A DNA stretch of 42,635 bases. It comes from JBBQRS01 sp038214535 (GTDB taxonomy: Bacteria > Chloroflexota > Anaerolineae > CG2-30-64-16). Each line of letters starts with the position of its first letter. Position 1 is the first letter of the stretch. The stretch covers positions 1-42,635 of the forward strand of contig JBBQRS010000032.1 in the NCBI GenBank assembly GCA_038214535.1. Direction: 5' to 3'. Position numbers and translations under genes: made by a program. A model generated the notes under the pieces. That model was not told the DNA's origin. It was given only the letters and a program-made list of their open reading frames with translations, and did no database searches. Below are positions 7,661 to 15,314 of this stretch, piece by piece.

Positions 7661-8947
7661 TTACTTCGCGTAATGGTTGATCACCTTGAGCAGTGCATCG
7701 GCAATCTGATGCATATCATCCGCCGTGAACGTGGGGTAGCCGAAACACGTGAAAGTGTGTTTTTCGTGCCACTTCGCGTTCGGCACTTCCACGTTGCTGT
7801 AATCCACGCTCTTCGGATCGGCATATTCCTTAGACTCGAACGGGAAGCCCGAATCTCCGAACGCGCGATGCTCCTGGAACGCCTTCTCCGTGTGGCATTG
7901 CGGCCAGAACACCTTCCACACCGGCGCGCCCTCGGCCGCCGCGGCCTTCGCGAACTCCTGGATATCGCAGTTCATGTTCTCCAGATCGAGCGAGAACGCC
8001 ATGACGTACCAGCCGTTGCGTCGTTCGGGAGTGTCCACGGGGAAGAACTTGATCAACGGCGTTTCATGCAGCCGGCTGATCAGGATTTCCGCGTTGCGCC
8101 GGCGCGCCGGCATGTTCCACGTGTCAATGCGGTCCAGTTCGGCCAACCCGATCGCCGACTGCATCTCCGTCATGCGATAGTTGAAGCCGACCATGTTGTG
8201 GATGTAAGGCAGCTTCTGCTCCAGCGCCAGCAGGTTCATGCGCTCCTTGACATCATAGCCATGATCGCGGAAGCTGCGCGCCTGCCAGGCCAGCTCTTCG
8301 TCGTCGGTGGTCACCATACCGCCCTCGCCGCCCGTGGTGAAGGTCTTGTTCTGGCAGAAGCTGCACCCGGCGATCACGCTCAGTGTGCCCGTCTTCTTGC
8401 CCTTATACTCGCCGCCGAACGCCTCGGCGTTGTCCTCGATGACGTAGATGCCGTGCTTCTTCGCAAACGCCCAGATCTCATCCATATCGCAGACGTTGCC
8501 GTAGAGGTGCACCGGCATGATCGCCTTCGTCCGCTCCGTCACCAGCTTTTCCGCCGATTCCACGCTGATGCAGTGGTCGTCCAGGTTCACATCGGCGAAG
8601 CGCGGCACCGCGCCCGCCTGCACCACGGAAAAGCTCGTCGCAATGAACGTATATGACGGGACGATCACCTCATCGCCGGGGCCGATCCCCAGCACCGACA
8701 TCGCCGTTTGCAGCGCCGCCGTGCCGGTCGCCACGCTGATCGCGTACTTGCTGCCCTGCCATTCGGCGAAGCGCTTCTCGAACTCCATGCCCCGCTTCCC
8801 CGTCCAATAATTGATCTTGCCCGACCGCAGCACATCCACAACCGCCTGAATGGCCTCTTCGTTGATGTTCGGCCACCCCACCAGTTGATTGCGCACCGCT
8901 TTCGGCCCACCCTCAATCGCCAACTTTTCCTTAACTGCCTCTGCCAT
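7661..8947 (-). CDS. DegT/DnrJ/EryC1/StrS-type PLP-dependent sugar aminotransferase
   Basis: Pyridoxal-phosphate enzyme that transfers an amino group between an amino acid and a keto-sugar or keto-cyclitol (fold type I, DegT/StrS family). The length of 428 residues is usual. Visible hallmarks are the substrate loop ATGTAALQTAM (73-83), GDEVIVPSYTFIATS (91-105), the cofactor Asp in IEDNAEAFGG (170-179) and the Schiff-base Lys201 in CQNKTFTTGGEGG. The N-terminal LAIEGGPKAVR and the general layout resemble the scyllo-inosose/aminocyclitol branch (StsC-like) more than nucleotide-sugar enzymes, but this is only an impression. AGGAGG precedes the ATG by five bases. It lies directly after LacI and before a Gfo/Idh dehydrogenase, a pairing that fits catabolism or modification of an amino-sugar or aminocyclitol. 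Confidence 0.9.
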   Translation of the reverse strand: MAEAVKEKLAIEGGPKAVRNQLVGWPNINEEAIQAVVDVLRSGKINYWTGKRGMEFEKRFAEWQGSKYAISVATGTAALQTAMSVLGIGPGDEVIVPSYTFIATSFSVVQAGAVPRFADVNLDDHCISVESAEKLVTERTKAIMPVHLYGNVCDMDEIWAFAKKHGIYVIEDNAEAFGGEYKGKKTGTLSVIAGCSFCQNKTFTTGGEGGMVTTDDEELAWQARSFRDHGYDVKERMNLLALEQKLPYIHNMVGFNYRMTEMQSAIGLAELDRIDTWNMPARRRNAEILISRLHETPLIKFFPVDTPERRNGWYVMAFSLDLENMNCDIQEFAKAAAAEGAPVWKVFWPQCHTEKAFQEHRAFGDSGFPFESKEYADPKSVDYSNVEVPNAKWHEKHTFTCFGYPTFTADDMHQIADALLKVINHYAK

Positions 8948-8970
8948 AGTAGCCTCCTGATGAAATCAAC

Positions 8971-9030
8971 CGTTCGTAGTGCGCTCATCAGAGCGCCAGC
9001 CCGTTCGTAGTGCGCTCATCAGAGCGCCAG
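8971..9030. repeat. Tandem pair of GTAGTGCGC hairpin repeats
   Basis: A 29-base unit (CGTTCGTAGTGCGCTCATCA then GAGCGCCAG) occurs at 8971-8999 and again at 9002-9030, period 31. Each unit has a GCGCTC/GAGCGC hairpin. They lie between the LacI stop and the aminotransferase start and may lower read-through from the regulator gene. Confidence 0.75.
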
Positions 9031-9034
9031 TCTC

Positions 9035-10102
9035 TCAAAAAACAATCTGCTCGCGCACCGGCGCACACGATCCGCGCACCACCAATTCCGGCTCGAGTTC
9101 GATCCGCGGGCATGGCTCGATCTCTCGCCCCCCTTCGATCATCGCCAGAATCAACTCCATCGCTTTCCGCCCGATGGCTTCCATCGGCTGCCGCACCGTG
9201 GTCAGCGCGGGGCGGCAATACGCCGCGCCTTCCATATCATCGAACCCGACGATGGACACATCTGCCGGAACCCGCAGCCCCATATCCACCGCGGCGGCAA
9301 TCGCCCCGATCGCCAGCCGGTCGTCGGCGGCAAACAGGGCCGTGGGGCGTACGTGGGGCGCCAGCGAGAGCAAACGGCGCGCCGCCGCATACCCGCCCTC
9401 ATAACTGTTGAAATCCAACTCGATATAGGAGTCCGGCGCGCCGCCGAAACGTTCCATCATGAATTCACGGTACACCCCCACCCGCTCGTGCAGATCGCCC
9501 ATCCGCCCGGCGCTGATGGACCCGATGCGCCGGTGACCCTGCGCCGTCAAGTGCTCAAGCGCGAGCAGCGTCCCCAACCGATTGTTGACGCCCACCACCG
9601 GGGTGTTACACGCCAGGTCGGCGTTGCCCCGCGCGATGGAAACCAGCCGGTGCGGTTCACTGATCCGGTTCAGAAACCCCTGGTCTTCCGGCGACTCCTG
9701 GAGGTCGCCGCAGAGGAACAGACCGTCGCAATAGCGCAGATCGAGCATCATATTGCGCAGCGCCAGCGCTTCTTCCGGGTCGCGCCGCGCGTTACCCAGC
9801 ACAATCCCATAGCCGCGCTCTTTCGCCAGGTCGCTGAGGATCTCGATCATCTGTGCGAACCACGGATCGGCGATTTCACGCACAATCAGGCCCAATAAAT
9901 AGGAGTTCTTCCCGCTGAGCGCGCGGGCGCCGGGGTGTGGGCGATAACCCAACTCGCGCGCCACGCGTTGCACCGTTGCGCGCGTCTCCCCACTGATCTG
10001 GATTTGCGTCTCCACCCCGCTCAACACCCGTGAGACCGTGCTTTCGGAGACGCCCGCGAGTTTCGCCACATCGCGAATTGTTGCGGTTCGACTTGGATTC
10101 AT
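9035..10102 (-). CDS. LacI-family transcriptional regulator
   Basis: Sugar-responsive DNA-binding repressor of 355 residues. Residues about 8-28 (TIRDVAKLAGVSESTVSRVL) are the classic LacI helix-turn-helix, followed by the hinge helix around ARALSG. The remainder is the periplasmic-binding-protein-like effector domain, with LGLIVREIADPWFAQM at its start, HRRIGSISAG in the middle and ALFAADDRLAIGAIAA plus VSIVGFDDMEGAAY near the end. It is the first gene of the leftward operon and diverges from the Dpp-type operon. LacI-type sites overlapping both divergent promoters (10150-10163, 10209-10222, 10236-10249) suggest it represses itself and both catabolic operons. The inducer is unknown. Start ATG at 10102 has an AAAGGATG ribosome site. 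Confidence 0.95.
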   Translation of the reverse strand: MNPSRTATIRDVAKLAGVSESTVSRVLSGVETQIQISGETRATVQRVARELGYRPHPGARALSGKNSYLLGLIVREIADPWFAQMIEILSDLAKERGYGIVLGNARRDPEEALALRNMMLDLRYCDGLFLCGDLQESPEDQGFLNRISEPHRLVSIARGNADLACNTPVVGVNNRLGTLLALEHLTAQGHRRIGSISAGRMGDLHERVGVYREFMMERFGGAPDSYIELDFNSYEGGYAAARRLLSLAPHVRPTALFAADDRLAIGAIAAAVDMGLRVPADVSIVGFDDMEGAAYCRPALTTVRQPMEAIGRKAMELILAMIEGGREIEPCPRIELEPELVVRGSCAPVREQIVF

Positions 10103-10149
10103 CTAAAACATCCTTTGCATGAGCAACAGGTTGTATGCAATCCATATAT

Positions 10150-10163
10150 TGCAATCGCTTGCA
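10150..10163. promoter_or_regulatory. LacI-type operator over the leftward promoter start
   Basis: TGCAATCGCTTGCA matches the LacI-family consensus TGCAANCGNTTGCA perfectly. It begins two bases downstream of the leftward -10 box, covering the expected start of transcription, so binding there would block the lacI operon. Confidence 0.7.
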
Positions 10164-10164
10164 T

Positions 10165-10193
10165 AGCGTATCACAAAGCGATTTCGGTGTCAA
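10165..10193 (-). promoter_or_regulatory. Leftward sigma70-type promoter for the lacI operon
   Basis: On the minus strand TTGACA (10193-10188, full consensus) is followed by a 17-base spacer and TACGCT (10170-10165). A TGN extension precedes the -10. It faces lacI. Confidence 0.55.
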
Positions 10194-10207
10194 TAGGTTA
10201 ATAATCA

Positions 10208-10236
10208 TTGACAGCGCTTTCGATTAGTGCTAAAGT
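10208..10236 (+). promoter_or_regulatory. Rightward sigma70-type promoter for the Dpp-type operon
   Basis: TTGACA (10208-10213, full consensus), 17-base spacer, TAAAGT (10231-10236, four of six). It reads toward the binding-protein gene at 10364, leaving a leader of roughly 120 bases. Confidence 0.6.
10209..10222. promoter_or_regulatory. Second LacI-type operator overlapping the rightward -35
   Basis: TGACAGCGCTTTCG matches TGNNAGCGCTNNCA in all but the last position. It overlaps the rightward -35 box. Confidence 0.45.
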
Positions 10237-10249
10237 GCAAGTGTTTGCA
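10236..10249. promoter_or_regulatory. LacI-type operator at the rightward transcription start
   Basis: TGCAAGTGTTTGCA has the same TGCAA/TTGCA arms as the site at 10150-10163, with TG instead of CG at the centre. It abuts the rightward -10, mirroring the arrangement on the other side. Confidence 0.55.
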
Positions 10250-10363
10250 GGATATTGTTTGCTCAACGCGTAAAACAGTTCGCCCACCAAAACGTGAGGC
10301 TGCCCGGTCATCCATTTTGCACGCCGTATGAACGCCCGCATTCTTCGAAGGAGAGAACAAGCC

Positions 10364-12190
10364 ATGCAACCGATGCGTAAGTTGTCTCGACGCGAGTTCA
10401 TGACCATGCTTGCCGCAGCCGGCGGCGGCGGCCTCCTGGCCGCCTGTGGCCCCCGCCCCACGCCTCAGCCCGAGGCGGCCATCGCAATGCCGACCCTGGC
10501 CGTCGAACCGACCGTGGCCCTCGAAGTGAAGGTTCAGGAAGAAGCGACTGCCGCGCCCGAAGCCGCAGCCGAAGCGGCAACGGCAGTCCCCACCGAAGTC
10601 GCAGAAATAACGCAAGGCGAGTACGGCGGCCTCTTCCGCGCCTCCGTCCAATCCGACCTGCCCTCTCTCGATCCGGCTTCTTGCGGCTGGATAGATTGGT
10701 GGTTGGCCTACGCGTGCATCTACAGCCGCCTCTATGATTTCGACGAAAAAGGCGAACTAATCCTGGGCGTCGCCGCCGACTTCCCCAGCGTCTCCGCCGA
10801 CGGCCTGACCTATCTCGTACCCATCAAAGAAGGCGTGAAGTTCCATGACGGCACGGAACTGACCGCCGAAGACGCGAAATTCAGTCTCGATCGCCACTAC
10901 TCCAGCGTAGTCACCGCCATCACTTGCGGGCGCGGCCACCTTAAGCCGATCGTCGGCGTAACCGAAGTGCAGGAGATCAACCCCGAACCCGAGCTTGTAG
11001 ACCTCAAGGGCACCACCGTCCTCGATCCGTACACGCTTCAAATCGAGGTCACACGGCCCTACTCGGTGTTGCCGTTTGTCCTCGCCATTCACGCCGGGAA
11101 CATTGCCCCCAAAAAAGCGCTGGTGGAGGCCAAAGACACCTTCGGTACCGAAGTCATGATCGGCTCCGGCCCGTTCAAGGTCGCCGAATGGCGGCCGGGC
11201 GAGGCCGTGATGCTCGAACGCTTCGACGACTATTACAAGGCCGGCCTGCCCTATCTGGACAATCTCGAGATCCTGCTCAACCTGGATTATCAGGCCTCCC
11301 TCTTGCGCTTCGAAAGCCGTGAGCTGGAATACCTGTTGGGTCCCCAGCCCGAAGACGCCAAACGCCTCCTCGAAGACCCCGTCTTCAAGCACGATGTCCT
11401 CTTCGGAGAATATCCGGGCTGGATCAGTTATATTGATTTTGCCGTCAACGTGCCGCCCTTCGATGACATCCGTGCGCGCCAGGCCGTCGCCTTCGCGGTG
11501 GATAAAGTCGCCCTCAACGCGGCCAGCGGCGGCGCCAACCTCCCGTGGGATCAACTCTTCACCCCGCGCATCCTGCAATACGATCCCGACTTCAAGACCG
11601 CCTATCCGCACGACCCCGACAAGGCCCGCGCCCTGGTTGAGCTGGTCTCTCCCGGCGGCATCAAAGGTGTCAAGATGTGGCCCGGCGGCATTGACATCAA
11701 TTTAGCGCAAATCATCCAGGAAGACCTCAAGAACGTCGGCATCGAGCTGGAGATCGTCGAAGGCGACCAGGGCGTCGTCATTGACCGTATCAAGTCCGGC
11801 GAGATCCAGATGGTCGCCTGGGGCTGGGCTAATGACTACCCCGACGCTATGAACTTAATGGTGGATCGCTTCTACTGTGATCCCAACGACACAACGCGTT
11901 ATGCGCGCAAGGGCGAGTGCGATGCCCAACTCAACGACTGGTTCATCCAGATTGCCGCCATGAAGGTGCAAGACCCGGGTAGGACGCGTCTTCTGCGCCA
12001 GGCCCAGGATTGGTTAGTCAATGAGACGGCGGTGGTGGTCCCCATCCGCCACATCCGCATCCTCGATCTCGTCGCCCAGTATCTGAAAGACGTGCGTCTG
12101 GGCGGCACCATGATGCCCTGGCTCGAAACGGCCTGGATTGACACGGCCGAAGCCAAGAGCCTTCAGGACATCCGGCCCGTTTCCGGCTAA
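10364..12190 (+). CDS. Dpp/Opp-type ABC transporter substrate-binding lipoprotein (family 5)
   Basis: Extracellular binding protein for a peptide, oligosaccharide or other large solute, feeding the permeases at 12432-14309. The ATG at 10364 has GGAGAG eight bases upstream and gives a 608-residue lipoprotein. An in-frame ATG at 10328 lacks a ribosome site. The leader has a twin-arginine-like LSRREFM (7-13) and lipobox LLAAC with Cys28. A P/A/E-rich linker runs to about residue 80. The body shows the family-5 pattern: SDLPSLDPASCGW, LVPIKEGVKFHDGTELTAEDAKFSLDR and, late, VAWGWANDYPDAMNLM. Family-5 proteins in this kind of locus often carry glycosides rather than peptides, and neighbouring sugar-type genes favour that, though this is inference. 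A strong hairpin follows the stop codon. Confidence 0.93.
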   Translation: MQPMRKLSRREFMTMLAAAGGGGLLAACGPRPTPQPEAAIAMPTLAVEPTVALEVKVQEEATAAPEAAAEAATAVPTEVAEITQGEYGGLFRASVQSDLPSLDPASCGWIDWWLAYACIYSRLYDFDEKGELILGVAADFPSVSADGLTYLVPIKEGVKFHDGTELTAEDAKFSLDRHYSSVVTAITCGRGHLKPIVGVTEVQEINPEPELVDLKGTTVLDPYTLQIEVTRPYSVLPFVLAIHAGNIAPKKALVEAKDTFGTEVMIGSGPFKVAEWRPGEAVMLERFDDYYKAGLPYLDNLEILLNLDYQASLLRFESRELEYLLGPQPEDAKRLLEDPVFKHDVLFGEYPGWISYIDFAVNVPPFDDIRARQAVAFAVDKVALNAASGGANLPWDQLFTPRILQYDPDFKTAYPHDPDKARALVELVSPGGIKGVKMWPGGIDINLAQIIQEDLKNVGIELEIVEGDQGVVIDRIKSGEIQMVAWGWANDYPDAMNLMVDRFYCDPNDTTRYARKGECDAQLNDWFIQIAAMKVQDPGRTRLLRQAQDWLVNETAVVVPIRHIRILDLVAQYLKDVRLGGTMMPWLETAWIDTAEAKSLQDIRPVSG

Positions 12191-12203
12191 CCATCTCTGT
12201 CAT

Positions 12204-12234
12204 AAAGGCGTGGCGCATGGTGCGCCACGCCTTT
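12204..12234 (+). terminator. Strong hairpin after the binding-protein gene
   Basis: AAAGGCGTGGCGCA (12204-12217) pairs perfectly with TGCGCCACGCCTTT (12221-12234) around a 3-base loop, 14 bases after the stop codon. It is likely a partial terminator or 3' stabiliser. That would give the usual excess of binding-protein message over permease message. Confidence 0.7.
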
Positions 12235-12265
12235 ACCCTTAATCATCTACCTGCATAGCGCTCTC

Positions 12266-12410
12266 CTTCGTAGTAGCGGCTTTAGCCGCCGGGGGCGCGC
12301 AACAACCTTCGTAGTAGCGGCTTTAGCCGCTGGGGGCGCGCAACAACCTTCGTAGTAGCGGCTTTAGCCGCCGGAGACACAACAACGGCTGAAGCCGTCA
12401 CTACAAAGAC
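12266..12410. repeat. Interspersed palindrome (GTAGTGACGGCTTYAGCCG family), copy A with triplicated left half
   Basis: A 41-base unit starting CTTCGTAGTAGCGGCTTTAG is repeated in tandem at 12266, 12307 and 12348. It is closed by a single right arm (AACGGCTGAAGCCGTCACTA, about 12384-12410). The right arm matches other copies of the family, while the three left halves carry GTAGTAGCGG instead of GTAGTGACGG. It fills the gap between the binding-protein terminator and the permease gene. Confidence 0.85.
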
Positions 12411-12431
12411 ATGACCCGGAGGCAAAGCTGC

Positions 12432-13370
12432 ATGGCGAACCCGAGTGCAGCCGACATCACACCCATCGAAAACGCCGCAACAATTCAGTCGGCCAGCCGG
12501 GCCCGCCCGCGCACCCTCTGGGGCGACGCCGCGCGCCGCCTCAGGCACAACCCCACCTTTCTGATCGCCACAGGGATCCTGCTCTTCTTCCTATTCGTCG
12601 CCATCGCCGCGCCCCTGCTCACGCCCTACGAATACTCACAACAGTTCCGCCAGGACGGCCTCACGGTTAATGGCTCGCCCGTGCCGCCCAACGCCATGTT
12701 CTGGTTCGGCACCGATCAACTGGGCCGCGACCTCTTCACGCGGATCCTCTTCGGCGCACGGATCGCCTTCATCGTCGGCATCTCCGTCGCCGGCATCAAC
12801 GTCCTGATCGGGGTGCTCTACGGCAGCGTCGCCGGCATGGCCGGCGGTCGCCTGGATACGGTCATGATGCGCGGCGTAGACATCATCATGAGCCTGCCCA
12901 GCCTCTTCATCATCCTGCTCTTCGTCGCCGTCTTCGAGCGTAGCCTGCTCATCACCATTGTCGTATTATGTCTACTTGCCTGGACCGGCGCGGCCCGCAT
13001 CTTTCGTTCCGAAGTCACATCCATTAAAGAACGCGACTTCATCCTGGCCGAACGCAGCCTGGGCGCGTCTAGCCGCTATATCTTCTCGCGTCACATTTTG
13101 CCCCAGCTTCTCCCGCTCATCATCGTGCTGGCCGGGCTGGGCGTGCCCTCCGCCATCTTCGCCGAAGCCGGCCTCAGCTTTCTCGGTCTCGGCGTGCCGC
13201 CGCCCACCCCAACCTGGGGCGGGATGCTCGCGCAGGGGGTGCAGATGTACCGCAACGCATGGTGGATGCTGGTCTTCCCCGGCGTGGCGCTGGTGTTGCT
13301 GGTCATCTGCTTCAACCTCCTGGCCGACGGACTGCGCCAGGCCCTCGATCCACGTCTGCGGGGGAAGTGA
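12432..13370 (+). CDS. Dpp/Opp-type ABC transporter permease, DppC-like
   Basis: Second permease type (DppC/OppC) of a family-5 ABC importer, in the inner membrane. ATG at 12432 (MANPSAADI) has GGAGG nine bases upstream and gives 312 residues. The ATG at 12411 has no ribosome site. A cytoplasmic head of about 40 residues precedes the first membrane helix (FLIATGILLFFLFVAIAAPL). The DppC-typical periplasmic motif FGTDQLGRDLFTRILFGARI follows. The conserved loop that contacts the ATPase is REDF-like (KERDFILAERSLGASSRYI), and the C-terminal GLSFLGLGVPPPTPTWGGML is diagnostic. It precedes the DppB-like gene, reversing the usual B-then-C order. The stop is 3 bases before the next start, so the two are probably co-translated. 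Confidence 0.94.
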   Translation: MANPSAADITPIENAATIQSASRARPRTLWGDAARRLRHNPTFLIATGILLFFLFVAIAAPLLTPYEYSQQFRQDGLTVNGSPVPPNAMFWFGTDQLGRDLFTRILFGARIAFIVGISVAGINVLIGVLYGSVAGMAGGRLDTVMMRGVDIIMSLPSLFIILLFVAVFERSLLITIVVLCLLAWTGAARIFRSEVTSIKERDFILAERSLGASSRYIFSRHILPQLLPLIIVLAGLGVPSAIFAEAGLSFLGLGVPPPTPTWGGMLAQGVQMYRNAWWMLVFPGVALVLLVICFNLLADGLRQALDPRLRGK

Positions 13371-13373
13371 CCG

Positions 13374-14309
13374 ATGCTGACCTACGTTGCCCGTCGCCTG
13401 CTTTACGTCGTGATTACCATGTTCGCGGTTTCCCTCATCACCTTCGCCCTGATCTTCGCCTCCGGCGACCCGGCCGTCGCGTTGACGCCGGTGCGCCCCG
13501 GTCAGCAACCATCAAAGGAGTTAACGGAACGCATCCGCGTAAAATACGGTCTTGACCAGCCGATCCCCGTGCAATACGTGCGCTATATGGGCAACATCTT
13601 GCGCGGCGACCTCGGCGAATCCTTCTACTTCCATCGCCCCGTGGCCGAACTACTCATCGAGCGCTTCCCGAAAACCGCGCAACTGGCGATCCTGATCCTG
13701 ATCACATCGCTCCTGATCGGCATCCCGCTCGGCGTCATCACCGCACTCAAGAAAAACAGCGTCTTCGATCGCATCGTGACCATCTCGTCGGTAGCCATCA
13801 TATCTGTGCCATCCTTCCTGGTCGCCGTGCTCCTGCTCTATGTATTCGCCTTCAAGCTGGAGTGGTTGCCGAACGGCGGCACAGGCACGTGGAAACACCT
13901 GGTGCTGCCCGTCCTCAGCATGGCGTTGCCGATGGGCGTTGCCTATGGCATCTTCCTCCGCACCAACATGCTCAATGCGGTCTCCGCCGATTACGCTCGT
14001 ACCGCCCGTGCTAAGGGGTTGGACGCCACACGCACCAACCTCAAGCACATCTTACCCAACGCCCTGATCCCGATTGTCACCCTGGCCGGCATTGATCTGG
14101 CCTACCTGCTCACCGGCGTCGTGCTGATCGAAACCGTCTTCGGCATTCCCGGCATCGGCATCGCCATCACCCGCGCCGCCACCCAGCGCGATATCCCGGT
14201 CATCATGGGCAGCGTCTTTATCGGGGCGATCTTCATTGGCATCATGAATCTGATTGCCGACATCATCGTCGCCCGGCTCGACCCACGCGTGCGCCTGGGA
14301 GATCGGTAG
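13374..14309 (+). CDS. Dpp/Opp-type ABC transporter permease, DppB-like
   Basis: First permease type (DppB/OppB) of the family-5 importer. Its 311 residues begin directly with the N-terminal membrane helix (YVARRLLYVVITMFAVSLIT), as in the family. The periplasmic segment VKYGLDQPIPVQYVRYMGNI and GDLGESFYFHRPVAELL follow. The ATPase-contact loop is DYARTARAKGLDATRTNLKHI, and the C-terminal ETVFGIPGIGIAITRAATQRD is characteristic. Six membrane segments are apparent. The gene starts three bases after the DppC-like stop and is followed after three bases by the GTG of the first ATPase gene, so the whole set is a tight operon under the promoter at 10208-10236. Confidence 0.94.
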   Translation: MLTYVARRLLYVVITMFAVSLITFALIFASGDPAVALTPVRPGQQPSKELTERIRVKYGLDQPIPVQYVRYMGNILRGDLGESFYFHRPVAELLIERFPKTAQLAILILITSLLIGIPLGVITALKKNSVFDRIVTISSVAIISVPSFLVAVLLLYVFAFKLEWLPNGGTGTWKHLVLPVLSMALPMGVAYGIFLRTNMLNAVSADYARTARAKGLDATRTNLKHILPNALIPIVTLAGIDLAYLLTGVVLIETVFGIPGIGIAITRAATQRDIPVIMGSVFIGAIFIGIMNLIADIIVARLDPRVRLGDR

Positions 14310-14312
14310 ACC

Positions 14313-15314
14313 GTGACTTTCACCTATATCCCCGGCGACCAACCCGAAATCCTGAGCGTGCGAGGCCTCAAGACGCACTTCTTCACCGAAGAAGGCGTCG
14401 TCAAAGCCGTAGACGGCGTAGACTTGACCCTGCACCGGGGCGAAGTGCTGGGCGTAGTCGGCGAATCAGGCTGCGGCAAAAGCGTGACCTCCCTCTCCAT
14501 CATGCGCCTCGTCGGCCCGCCGGGCAGAATTGTCGCCGGCGAAATCAAATTTAACGGCGAAGACTTGCTGGCGCTCTCTGATCGCGACATGAATCGCCTG
14601 CGCGGTGATCGCATCACCATGATTTTCCAACAGCCGCAGACCAGCCTCAACCCCGTTTATAGCACCGGCAACCAGGTGGCCGAGGTATTTCAGATCCATA
14701 CCGGCGCCAAAGGTAAAAGCGCGCTCGCCAAAGCCGTCGAACTGTTCAAACAAGTCGGCATCCCCGACCCCAACAAAAAAGTGAACGCTTACCCACACGA
14801 AATGTCGGGCGGCCAGGCCCAGCGCGTGATGATCGCTATGGGTCTCGCCATGTCGCCGGAAATCCTCATCGCGGATGAACCGACTACCGCCCTTGATGTC
14901 ACCATCCAGGCGCAAATTCTCGATCTGATTCGCACCATGCGCAATCAGCTCAACACCGCCGTCATCCTCATCACCCATGAGCTGGGCGTCATTGCCGAAA
15001 TCGCCGACACCGTCGCCGTCATGTATGCCGGGCAAATCGTCGAAGAAGCCGGCGTCGAGGACCTCTTTGAACAGCCTCTTCATCCCTATACCCAGGGACT
15101 GCTGGGCGCGTTGCCGGTCATCGGCAAGCACACCGAGAAACTCGCCGTCATCCCCGGCTCCGTGCCCGATCTCGTCAACCTGCCGCCAGGATGCCGCTTT
15201 GCCGATCGCTGCGCCCAGCGCGAGCTTCACGATCTCACCATTTGCACCGAGCAAGCCCCGGAGTTGATCCCGCAGGGCAACAACCATCGCGTGCGCTGCT
15301 GGTTATACACATGA
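14313..15314 (+). CDS. Dpp/Opp-type ABC transporter ATP-binding protein, DppD-like
   Basis: Cytoplasmic ATPase subunit of the family-5 importer, 333 residues from a GTG start. The Walker A GESGCGKS is at residues 50-57. The signature segment is MSGGQAQRVMIAMGLAMSP, followed by Walker B LIADEPTTALD. The H-loop lies in LITHELGVIAEIADTVAVMY. A C-terminal oligopeptide-transporter extension carries LHPYTQGLLGALP and a Cys pair (PGCRFADRCAQ) of the type seen in Dpp/Opp ATPases. The stop overlaps the ATG of the second ATPase in an ATGA, indicating translational coupling. It dimerises with the DppF-like protein beneath the two permeases. Confidence 0.95.
   Translation: MTFTYIPGDQPEILSVRGLKTHFFTEEGVVKAVDGVDLTLHRGEVLGVVGESGCGKSVTSLSIMRLVGPPGRIVAGEIKFNGEDLLALSDRDMNRLRGDRITMIFQQPQTSLNPVYSTGNQVAEVFQIHTGAKGKSALAKAVELFKQVGIPDPNKKVNAYPHEMSGGQAQRVMIAMGLAMSPEILIADEPTTALDVTIQAQILDLIRTMRNQLNTAVILITHELGVIAEIADTVAVMYAGQIVEEAGVEDLFEQPLHPYTQGLLGALPVIGKHTEKLAVIPGSVPDLVNLPPGCRFADRCAQRELHDLTICTEQAPELIPQGNNHRVRCWLYT

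Noticed and set aside
12266..12410. Possible CRISPR-like array (three regular 41-base units)
   Set aside because: The units are contiguous with no unique spacers, and they match the interspersed palindrome family found elsewhere.
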